A stretch of DNA of 64,000 nt, taken from contig JAHQIY010000007.1 in assembly GCA_019054805.1 (NCBI GenBank), forward strand, positions 4,593,501 through 4,657,500, in the 5' to 3' direction. Of this stretch, positions 47,412-57,238 are shown one piece after another; the first letter of the stretch is position 1, and each line of letters begins with the position of its first letter. The notes beneath the pieces were generated by a model. That model saw only the letters and a program-made list of their open reading frames with translations, was not told the DNA's origin and ran no database searches. The DNA is from Brachionus manjavacas. Its lineage: Eukaryota; Rotifera; Eurotatoria; Ploima; Brachionidae. The translations under genes were made by a program, and so were the position numbers.

Positions 47412-49526
47412 CAACTGTGGTTGTAATGTAACAAATCAAAACGGAAAAATTCTTGAAAGTCCTAAAATGCTATTAATTAACGACGAAACGCCAACATATA
47501 CTTCAAGGAGTCATTGCTATTCATCAGTCTTAGATCTTTTTATTCTCTCTAGTAATTTAGGATCATCTTTAAATTCTTTCTTTGTTATGGACGATGACTT
47601 AACAAGCGATCATTTTCCAATTTTTCTCTCTTTGGACTTTTCCGTTCTCAAAATTGATCAGAATAAAAAAGTTAAATTTAATTACGAAAAAGCAGATTGG
47701 GATCTATTTAAGAGAAAATTAAATCGGTACTGTCCGGATCTCGAAACTGAAAATGACAATATAGACAAAATTAATACTGAGATAACCTCACTCATTTTGA
47801 AGGCAGCCTACGGTTCAATTCCAAGATTCTCAAACAAGAAATTTAAAAAATCCTGCCCAAAACATATTCTTGAAATTGTCTTAGAGTGGAAAAAGCTTAA
47901 GAGACTAATCCAAAGGGACCACTTCAGTATTAATAGCCTTTCTCTAAAAAAAGAGTGTAATATTCTGACTAATAGATTTCGCTTTGAGCAAGAAAAGATA
48001 GAAAATGAAAATATGGACAAATTTGTAAGCAAATTAGGACATCATCCTTGCTCGTCTAGGCCTTTTTGGAAAAAAATAAATAAAGTTAGAACTAATATTT
48101 CAAATTCCCAAATTCCAAACCTTATCTATGTAAATAAAGAATACAAATCTGACGAAGAAAAGCCTAATCTTTTTAAAGTTCTCTTGATGAAAACTTTCTC
48201 GTCTGATGATTTAAGCATCTCAGATCGAAGTCACGCTCAATTCATTGACCTATTTATTCAAAGTAAGCAATATTTATCCCTTTATCCTCAATCTAACAAT
48301 ACTTTCCCAAAAATAGAGATTGCTGAAATTAAAAAAACCTTAAAAATCTTAAAAAATGAATCAGCGCCTGGCCCGGACATGATTAGTTACAAAATGTTAA
48401 AAAACCTCCCAGATTCCTTTCTCCGAAAAATTTTAAAATTTTTTAACTATTGTCTTTTAACAGCGACCTTACCTTTAGAATGGAAAGTCTCAAAAATAAC
48501 CATGATTCCAAAAAAGAAAGTTTCAAACGACCCATTAAAATATCGTCCAATTAGTGTCACCAGCTGTCTTGGTAAACTCTTAGAGCGAATAGTTCGGAAT
48601 AGGCTTTACAAATTCCTTGAAGAAAATAACCTGATCTGTGCCGAACAATCTGGTTTTCGTTCTCGAAGACGTACAACAGATAACCTTATTTTTATGACTC
48701 AAAAAATCTCTGAATCTCTTAATAGGAAAAAAAGGTTTGTTCTCTTTTTTTTGATATCTCCCAAGCTTTTGATAAAACCTGGCATAACGGTATCCTATAT
48801 AAAATGTCCCTGCTTAAAGTTCCTCTCTATATCCTTGAGTGGGTTAAGCATTTTTTACAAAATAGGAAATTTTTTGTAAGTGTAAATAATTTTTGTACTA
48901 ATCAGGGTTGTATTTTTACAGGTGTTCCTCAGGGTGCTGTTATTAGCCCAATACTCTTTACCCTCTTTATAAACGACATTCCTAAAGTAAATTCAAAAAA
49001 TAAGAACTATTCTCTTCTTTTTGCGGATGACCTTGTATCTTTTTTTATCTTTAAAAAATATGGAAATATTCCCAATACAATAAATAATTACCTTAAAAAA
49101 ATAGAAGAATGGCTTATAAAATGGAAAATGAAGATGGCCCCTGAAAAATGTAGCTATACCATATTCTCTGGGAACTCTTCTAAATATCAACCTTTAAATA
49201 TTAAAATTTTTAAGAAAACCATTCCTTATGATAAAAATCCTGTTTTTTTAGGAATAACTTTTGATGAAAGTTTATGCTTTAATGCTCATGTAAATTTTGT
49301 TCGTTCTCGATGTGCTGATCGTATTAATATTTTAAAAGTGTTGTCCCGTAAATCATGGAAATTAAACCCTCATACTCTAGTTACAATATACAAGTCCCTT
49401 ATCGGTTCAATCATTGATTATAGTTTTTTTACTCCTATCCTAATCTCAGATACAAATTTTTCCCGTATCCAAACTATTCAAAATGTCTCAATTAAATCAA
49501 TTTATAAATTTAAGTTTCCATATTAA
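47412..49526 (+). mobile_element. Jockey-type LINE, near-intact RT with one frameshift, both ends truncated
   Basis: Begins within the end of the endonuclease domain (NCGCNVTNQNGKILESP, then SVLDLFILSSNLGSSL and LTSDHFPIFLSL). RT follows: ESAPGPDMISYKMLKNLP, YRPISVTSCLGKLLERIV and SGFRSRRRTTDNLIF. A single-base shift in the T run near 48750 follows. The frame then resumes with DISQAFDKTWHNGILYKMSL, GVPQGAVISPILFTLFINDI and the catalytic LLFADDLVSF, then MKMAPEKCSYTIFSG and PVFLGITFDESLCF. It ends at 49526 in KFKFPY, short of a normal C-terminus. Apart from the one indel the RT is open for over 680 codons, so it is a young relic. Confidence 0.9.
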
Positions 49527-49953
49527 ACTTAAATTTTTCAAAATTGCAGACGTATTGCTATTACAAAAATTCATTAATTCTATGTATTAAAAAGGACTTG
49601 TTTTTAACTCAAAAGTTAAAGTTGAATTAAAATTTTAACTTTTAACAAAGTTTTTAACTCAAACTATTTTTACCAAACACGACCACAACCAGCCAAATTT
49701 TTGATGTTCTAATTTAACACAGTAAGACAAATTAAAGATTTGATTTAAGAAAAAAATAATCATTGTCTTGACTTGTGAATCGTTAATCGGTCTTTAATGA
49801 CAAGGGCACTAGCCTTTTGATTAACCATGAAATTACAAAAAAAAATATTAACTATCATTGAGATTTTCATGCAAAAATAAAAAATTTTATTAATTCTAAA
49901 AATAATATAAAAACTATAATTCTTTAAGATTTTTAAAATATAGAAAAATAAAT
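49527..49953. other. Intergenic, no gene seen
   Basis: AT-rich spacer between the LINE and the cysteine-rich peptide gene. Confidence 0.4.
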
Positions 49954-50323
49954 TTATTCTACAACATTTAATCTTTCAAAATATTTTTCTAATTGCCTTC
50001 CTCTAATGCCACCACAAGAACAAATACGACCACATGGAGTTAACACTCTGTTGACTTGACAATACCTTTTTCTCGCATAGCAATATCCACCTAAAAAAAT
50101 TTTAATTTTCAATTCGTAATTTATTAGAAAATGTTTATGAAAAAAACTTAATTCTACACCAAAGTCTAGCTATCTTTTAATAAAGAATTTAATAAAGTTA
50201 TAAACCATTTCGGCTGCATCCACTATCTTGACATCCCCAGCCAGTACTCCAGCAAAGTCCATTTACTTCATCAAATATTTCCAATATCAAGAATAAATAA
50301 AAAATTAATGCGATGATCCTCAT
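49954..50323 (-). CDS. Small secreted peptide with eight cysteines, two exons
   Basis: Exon 1 is 50323-50206 and exon 2 is 50090-49954, joined over a 115-bp intron (donor GTTTAT, acceptor TTTTTTTAG, phase 1). The product has 84 residues. Residues 1-21 form a signal peptide (MRIIALIFYLFLILEIFDEV, then N), probably cleaved around 21-23. The mature part has cysteines at 24, 31, 36, 43, 50, 59, 63 and 65, spacing C-x6-C-x4-C-x6-C-x6-C-x8-C-x3-C-x-C. It has a basic middle (YARKRYC) and a C-terminal extension GGIRGRQLEKYFERLNVVE. This is the layout of a disulfide-stabilised extracellular peptide (defence, inhibitor or signalling type), but I do not recognise the family. The stop codon overlaps an AATAAA poly(A) signal (49957-49952). 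GC content is above the flanks. The neighbours are transposons. Confidence 0.72.
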
Positions 50324-52229
50324 TTTTAAATTTTTTTTTCTACAATTAAAAAATTTTCCTTTAAAGATGTTTATCTAATTTTTTTTTCATTAAAAAAAAA
50401 TTAAAATTGATTGAAGACTAGTTAAGTATATTCAAAAAATTAAATTTAGGCGTTTATTGATGTTCTTTTTATTTCCTTGATTAAACAATGAAAGCAAATA
50501 AGCAAAATAAAAAAATTATTATTAGAAATCTAAAAAAAAACATTTTTTGTGCTTTTTAAAAAAAAATAATTCATTAATTTATTTACGATAATTAACTGGA
50601 AATTCTAATCATCTTCAGAAATTCAAAAATTTCATATGGCTTATAGAATTACGTTAAGAAAACAAAATCCAATAATTTAAATTAGTTATTTTTTCAGTTA
50701 AAAATAAAATTTATATGCATAAACTAATGCCTTATTTTTCTAATTTTCTTCCTGGAATCAAATAAAATTTAGTAAGATTATTTTAGTAAAAGAATTAGAT
50801 TAAAAGATTTGAAAAAAAATAATTAAATAAATCCAACCTAATTGAGCAAATATATAAAAGTTCTTAAATCGAATTTAAAAAAATAATTTTTAATGATTTA
50901 AAAATTAATTAAAAAATACTTAAGATTTAAAATTACAATCGCCATGGTATGATTTGATGTTGATTCTAAGAACTTTTTATTTGTCCGCATTTTTTTAGTA
51001 GAACTGCAAAATAGTATGTTATTAATAAAACTAAGTGGTGTTCCGCTTTTTGTATTTTACCTTATTTTATCTTAAATTTTGAAAAATTCACAAAGGAAAA
51101 AAATCATTTTATTTACCATTTTTTACGTAAAATAAGGTAAATTTCAATTTTTTACGTTAACTGTTTTAAAAATTTCCAAAATATTGAAGAATTTTGACGC
51201 CAAAAAAAAAATTAAAAGAACTTCTTACATTTATTTATTTTAGAATTTGACTAAAATTTTTAATGATTTACGAAAATTTTATCTGGACCGAACCTTTCCG
51301 TCTAACTTATCCAGAAGCTATTGTAAAGAGATAGCAGAGAGATTTCATTAATGGGTTCAACAGATTTTGAAAATTGTTTTTAAAAATTTTGATTAATTCT
51401 GTACAAAAGAAAAGAGCGAAATTTTTTTGAAGATTGCTATTCAATCTTGAAGAATTTTGAATAGAAATTGTGCTTTTTTAGGGCATTGTGAAATTTCATT
51501 TAGAACTTCCAATACTCAAAGAAAATTTTTTTATAACTTTTGCTCTAATGATCAAAAACTTGTTCTGCAGATGAACAAAGTAAAGTGACTTTTGTTTCAC
51601 CCATTGAGGAATTCTGCAAAATCTGTGCAAATTAATTGAGTTTTTAATTTTTGATACTTTTAGATAGGGTACAATTTTTCAGAATTCGCACTTGTCTTTA
51701 AGAATAAATAACCTGAATTTGTTTAAAAAATAAAAACTCCGGACTTATAAGTGTCTTGTCACTAAAAGAATTAAATGACATGTCAAAAAATTCGCGCAAA
51801 TACGTTTCTTATCTAAATTTTTCCAAATGGATAACCAGACTTCTTCAATAATTTATATATTAATTTATAGGAAAAATTACTAATGAAGGCAAACAAGTAT
51901 GGAGATGAGAACAAAATTTAAAAAAAAAAGAGATTAACTTTAAGGTTTTAGCCTTTACGAAAGGTGATTCAGTACTTGCTGTTAGAAGTTTATTTAATTA
52001 CGGTAAACTGAAAAAAAAGTGATATCATCATAATAAACAGCAAAAATGATTTTAAAAAAAAGTGTTAAAAAGACACATATTTCCTGTTTGACGATGAATT
52101 TGGCAAGCCATTTAAGATAATAAATTGTCAAATGAAGAAACTGCTGAACATACTCTTAAGCATAAAAATGCAAAATAAACTGTATAAAATTAGATCATAT
52201 ATAAATAAATACTAATGCGCTGGTAAATG
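50324..52229. other. Intergenic, no gene seen
   Basis: AT-rich. Short inverted pairs (TTTTACCTTATTTTATC near 51055 and GTAAAATAAGGTAAA near 51127) hint at a decayed element. The right part probably contains the degraded N-terminal region of the following mariner relic. Confidence 0.35.
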
Positions 52230-53070
52230 CAACATTTATACAGCACGAATTAATTTCTTTGTCTACATCAATACCTTGGAAAACAATCTTTTATCATTTG
52301 TTAAACTTCTATTTGAGCCAAATGGCCTTGGATTTTTCAACAAGATGGCACTTCCGCACATTCCACTCACTCATTCATGGATGCCAAAATACTAAAGTAA
52401 CCACTTTTGACTGAGCATTTAAAATTAGTGTTGGATAAGGTCAAGACAAACCAGTCAAATACACGGACGGTTTTTTGCGGTCATTTTGCCGGTCAGCTAG
52501 GCGGTCTATTTTTTGGACTGCCAAAATATACGGGCGGCCAAAAAAACCGGTCTAAAAAATACGGACGGCCAAAAATACGGCCAAATTTTTGGCGGTTAGC
52601 TACTTAAATTTATATTTTTTCAAAATAATGTTTTTAATTTTAAAAAAAATAAATAATTAAAATGATAAAAAAAATAAAAAAAATTTTCTTTATTTATTTT
52701 AAAAAGTTTTTTAAGATTTTTTTTTTATTTTTCAAAATTTTACAAAAAATTTTGTTGAAAAGTTGGCCGCCCGTATATTTTAGACCGTTTATTTTGGCGG
52801 TCTAAAAAATAGACCGCCTAGCTAACCGGCCAAATGACCGCCCGCTTAAAGGTTGTCCGGCTAATGCGGACACGGTCACGGTTTCTGAAAATTTTGGCCG
52901 GTTAAGTGTCCGCTTGTACGAATCCCAACTCGTTTTAAAATGGGTTTTACAGAAAGAGTGGTTAAAGATTCCGACTGAGTACGTACAAAATTGATTTAAT
53001 TTTTGTCAAAAGAGTTTTAGCTTGTTATAGCGCCAAAGGCGATCATTTCAAATATTAAATTGTAAAACTT
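52230..53070 (+). pseudogene. Mariner-family transposase relic, copy 2, interrupted by a MITE
   Basis: LSTSIPWKTIFYHLLNFYLS matches the 21.9-kb relic. Next is DFQQDGTSAHSTHSFMDAKI, which holds the second catalytic Asp region (FQQDG.saH). The MITE at 52426-52933 interrupts it, after which the frame resumes with KIPTEYVQN and an SFSLL tail that also matches the other copy. Stops are present, so it is non-functional. Confidence 0.75.
52426..52933. mobile_element. hAT-type MITE, 508 bp, nested in the mariner relic
   Basis: Flanked by an exact 8-bp direct repeat TTTAAAAT (52418-52425 and 52934-52941), the target-duplication size of hAT elements. The ends are TAGTGTTGGAT... and, reversed, ACGAGTTGGGAT..., so the left end fits the hAT YAGNG tip. 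Long imperfect inverted arms follow, with GGCGGTCTATTTTTTGGACT on the left mirrored by GGCGGTCTAAAAAATAGACC on the right. They include many CGG/CCG-rich blocks (GCGGTCATTT, CGGGCGGCC). The interior is AT-rich and non-coding. Confidence 0.82.
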
Positions 53071-53338
53071 TCTAAACTATAGAACCGTTTTTTTCCTTAA
53101 CTAATGTAATTGTAATTTGGGGCTATAAAGTCTTCCAATCCAACAATACTGTTAGCATCACCATTTTTTTTTTCGTCTATATTTTTAAAAACATTGTATT
53201 TTAGTTAATTTTGGCATTAATGGGTCTTGATTATTATCAAGTAATAGTTTTTGATAAATGATATAAGATTTTGAAATGTTTTTGACGAAAATGAGTTCGT
53301 ATTTTAATAGCTAAAACTGGATTTTTTTCATTTGTTGA
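53071..53338. other. Spacer up to the piggyBac left end
   Basis: AT-rich, no gene. It ends in TTGA (53335-53338), an apparently mutated TTAA target site. Confidence 0.5.
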
Positions 53339-55862
53339 CACTAGAAGCACCAAAATTTTTTAATAATAGAAGCATCAAAACGAGTCAAATGACTCGTTTT
53401 GGAAATAAAAGGAAATAATCTACTATTTTGAAAAATTATTTATTATTAAATGAAAATTAATTAGTAAAAAATACAAAATTAATCAAATTTAAGTTTTTTG
53501 AAAAAAAATACCTAAGACCCTTCACATTTCTTACAAACACACTCATTTTCTTTAGTACAAAACCACACACTGCTTTTTTAAATTTTGAACACACATTATT
53601 TGCTTTATAATTACTGCATAAACGAACCTGGCAAGAAACTCGCTTAGGGGATAAATTTTCTTGATTATCCTGACTCAATACTCTTTTACGGGCGCTCTTT
53701 GAGGTACCAGATGAAGAGATAATTTGATTTTTTTTGAAATTAGCTTTAATTTCTTCGATTAATTTTATAAGAAAATCTCTTCTTGAAACATTACTTTTGC
53801 TCTTGTATAAAATCCAACTATTGATACAAGCTTAATTAACAATGTTAAAGAACACCTGCATTGGCCAACGTCTTGTTGGAGCCTTGATCGAATAAAATTT
53901 GGCATTGTCAGATGTAATTGAAAAAATTTTGTGTTTGATTCCATATTCAGAGAATATTAGATTTAGCATGTCCGATATTGTGATATAGTCATGAACACCA
54001 GGAAATGGTCTCATATCCAGTAGTAACTTCTTCGGTTTGTTTTGATTATCGATAAAATGAAGCGTAACATTTATATATGGATCACCAGGATTTGAGGTCC
54101 AAATGTCTGTCGTGACATTGAATTTACCTAGTAAATGATTAAAATTATTTAGATTATTTAGAAAAATTTTAGTTTATTATCAAATTACTTTTAATTTTTT
54201 GAAGAATTTCTTTTTTGTCTTTTAAGCTTTTTTCATAAAAATTATCAATCAGATATTCAATTTTAGATAAACACGGAACTTGATAACTTGAATCCAATAT
54301 ATTCACAAGATCAATAAACTTTTGACCCTCAACAACACTCAATGGCTGAAGATCATCAATAATCCATTCAACAAGTTTTTCGTCTACATCCGGTTTTACT
54401 TTTTTGTTCGATTCCCATTCTTTAAACACAAAGCCATGTTCATTTACCAAATGGTATTTTAACGATGAATTGCTTGAGTTTAGACTATACTGTCTATTAC
54501 AAATTTTTTATTCGGCAATACAAACTTGCAAATTTTACTTTCTCTTTCTTTCACAAAAGTTTTTTTAATCGCTTCCAAATAATCTTTTTTGTTTTTTTTA
54601 GAATTTTCATTGTTTTTTCTTTTTCTTTTATTTTGACTAGCACCAGTACTAGATTCTTGATTAGAGTTTAAACTTGTGAAATTAGAACTTTGTGCTTCAG
54701 TTTGTGAACGTACACTTGAACATCCATATCCAGACTCTGTTTGTGTATTTTGTAAATTAACGGTCCCAAAATCGGAATCGTTATCACTCAAATCGGTTGA
54801 GCTATACCTCTCGTCCGATTCACTTTCTGTGTCACTTGAATAAGTTGACGAATCGTTATGTGCCATTTTTTCAAAATTTCAAAAAAAATTAGGATTTAAG
54901 AAATTTAAGACTAATATTTGTATATTTCAAACCAAAAATAAATCGTATGATTTTTAATTCTAAAGACGAAGCTATTTTTTTGAAAATTTTTAGTTTTATA
55001 ATTTTAAAGAAAAAGTTCTAAAGAGAGTCAAATGAATCTATATTTAATTTTTTGTTTGGTCTCTTCAACCTAATACATTTTTTAAAATAATTAATTTAAG
55101 AAATTCAATAAATATTAATGTTCTATATAATAAAAAAGGATTGAAAAACTTTTAATGAGGAACTAAAACGTTAAATTTTAATGATTACTTGATCTTTCTT
55201 AAAAAAAAAATTTAATTGAAAACGGTTAACTCGGTTAGTCGCGGTTAACCGAAATCATAAAAATCGGTTAACGGTTAACCGATAGTTGACTAAACAGCTA
55301 AAAGTTAACTTAGAATTAGTCGAAAAAGTTAACAGTTACGACTCCCTAGGTTAGATGAATCCACGATAATATCGATTATTGATTTATCAATAACTGTTTG
55401 AAAAGCCGAAAGAGCACTCGAGTCTACACGCCTTGCATCAAAAGCGGTCGGACCAGGTTTGCCTGAAAATTTAACTTGATTTGCGATGCGTTTGTTCGAT
55501 CTAATTACTACTCCAGCCTTAGATGATTTATCCGCTGTATCTGGAAACTCACGGACTGACTGATCACCAATAGCTCGCTCTATAGTCATTTCGATAGCTT
55601 CATCGATTTCTTTGGCATTTAGAGCAGATTTACGAGCCAAATTCATGATTACAATTTATAAATTTAATTCAAAATTAATTAATTCAATGCAAAATTTATG
55701 CGCAAAGAGAAAGTCTTTGACATAATCTCTCATTAATTTTACAAAATTTAATGTTTTTTTATGCTGAAAAATAAATTTCGTGTTCATATCATTTAAAATA
55801 ATTTAAATATTAGTGATTAAAAATCGAAAAAGAGTCATTTTGACTCGTTGGTGCTTCTAGTG
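53339..55862 (-). mobile_element. piggyBac element with both ends, invaded by a hAT element
   Basis: Ends CACTAGAAGCACCAA are found at 53339 and, inverted, at 55862. TTAA follows on the right (55863-55866) and TTGA sits on the left, fitting piggyBac's TTAA target site. CGAGTCAAA..TGACTC subterminal palindromes lie near both ends. The N-terminal coding part (55646 down to about 55350) contains GKPGPTAFDARRVDSSALSA and IDKSIIDIIVDSSN. The C-terminal part (about 53898-53457) contains FYSIKAPTRRWPMQVFFNIV, INSWILYKSKSNVSRRDFLI and a degenerate Cys-rich end (VCSKFKKAVCG). The middle, including the DDD catalytic region, is gone, replaced by hAT sequence. Confidence 0.85.
53899..55348 (-). mobile_element. 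hAT (ZBED-type) transposon remnant nested in piggyBac
   Basis: The 5' end on the minus strand is TAGGGAGTCGTAAC at 55348, interrupting the piggyBac frame after DSSN. A subterminal region rich in GGTTAACCG repeats (55215-55290) follows. Coding starts at 54866 with an acidic Ser-rich leader (MAHNDSSTYSSDTESESDER), then KKTFVKERESKICKFVLPNK. After a stop, DEKLVEWIIDDLQPLSVVEG comes next. Then the transposase core: KFNVTTDIWTSNPGDPYINV, TLHFIDNQNK and MRPFPGVHDYI, up to SITSDNAK. There the sequence joins piggyBac directly. The 3' half and right end are deleted. Confidence 0.85.
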
Positions 55863-55866
55863 TTAA

Positions 55867-56179
55867 GCGCTTATCGAAATCAATTACCCAATTTTTTAAT
55901 AGAATACCACAATTTTTTAGCAAAATACAATTAATATTAAATTATAAGTGTGAAAGTAGTGAAAGTTATGAGGGTTTTTTGTGTTGTTTTTTTTTCATTC
56001 GAAATCTAAAGGTGATGAAAATTTTTTTTTTAGATGAAAATGGATGTACAGTAAAATTCACATAATTAAAAAAAAAAATTTTTGCGATTTACATCTGGTG
56101 TTGTTTTTATGCAATCTTGATGGGTGTATTTTTAAATATAATCAAATAACTTAATATAAAAGTAAAATTAAATTATATT
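55867..56179. other. Intergenic, no gene seen
   Basis: AT-rich sequence without recognisable features. Confidence 0.4.
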
Positions 56180-56730
56180 ATAACTGGTTAACGTCTAACC
56201 TTTCTTTATGTACATTCTTGTAACTATATATTAGAAATTTCCTATCTTTATTTTAAATTTGTAAATTTAATTAAATGTTAAAAAAAAAAAAAAATAAATA
56301 AATGCTGTAACACATGTAACAATCTATTACAATTTAAGTCTTCTTAACATTCATTTATTTAGCTAATTTTTTTTTTTTTTTTTTTTTTTAATCATATAAT
56401 CAATAATCAATTGTAACTAACCTATTTATGTAATTAATCATCTCTTAGTTTTTTATACTATTGAACCATTATTTAATTCATTTTTTATTTATTTCTTATT
56501 CATGACTAATTTTTTGAATTACTTTTAATCTACTTAATCACATTAATCTGTATAATCTCTCGTATTCGTCTTGTACCTCAGTTTCGTCACTGTTACTTTC
56601 ATTGTAGTTCCTTAATTAATCTCTCGATTTTTGCGCAATTAGCTACCATAGATGGCTTCCGAGTAAGTCATCTCCGCAAGCTCGCTTGCTGTAGCTTTTT
56701 ATTATTATTATTATTATTATTATTTAATGA
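56180..56730 (+). mobile_element. LINE/SINE 3'-region ending in a (TTA)n tail
   Basis: CACATGTAACAATCTATTAC (about 56316) is shared with the fragment at 40.75 kb. The 3' end has a GC-richer block with the perfect hairpin GCAAGC-TC-GCTTGC, then GTAGCTTTT and (TTA)n to about 56728. No coding part remains. Confidence 0.55.
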
Positions 56731-57238
56731 AAAATTAGCTTTAAAATGTCAAGTGCAAGCATTTTAGAATATACATTATAACGACACAGAAAAAGACCAG
56801 AAAAAGAACTTTAAGAGCATTATAAAAATGAGTAACAACAGTGCCAAACAAAGAAAATATAAAAAATTACCAATTGATAAATTTAACAAATTTGATTAAA
56901 TTTTCATATAAATTTTTTTTAAACAATCACTTTTGATAGAATTTATTTTAGTTTCTAGCACAAAGATTAGAGTTGATTTCGGTTAAAATTCATTGTTATG
57001 TTAATATTTTATTCATAATATTTTCAATAGTTAAAATCTAAGAATTTTTTCGAAATTAAATTTATTTACATAGAAAACAAACAACATTAGGATCTAAAAA
57101 AGACAATTGTTTTAAAGTGATTTAAATTTTTTATAAAAACGGAAAAGAATTATGATATTGCTACATTTAAGTTTAAAAAAAAAATTTGCAAAAATAACAC
57201 GCTTATTTAACGTCTAACATTTAAGAAAAAAAAAACAA
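56731..57238. other. Intergenic, downstream of the dioxygenase gene
   Basis: AT-rich. It would contain the 3'UTR of the minus-strand gene. Confidence 0.4.
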
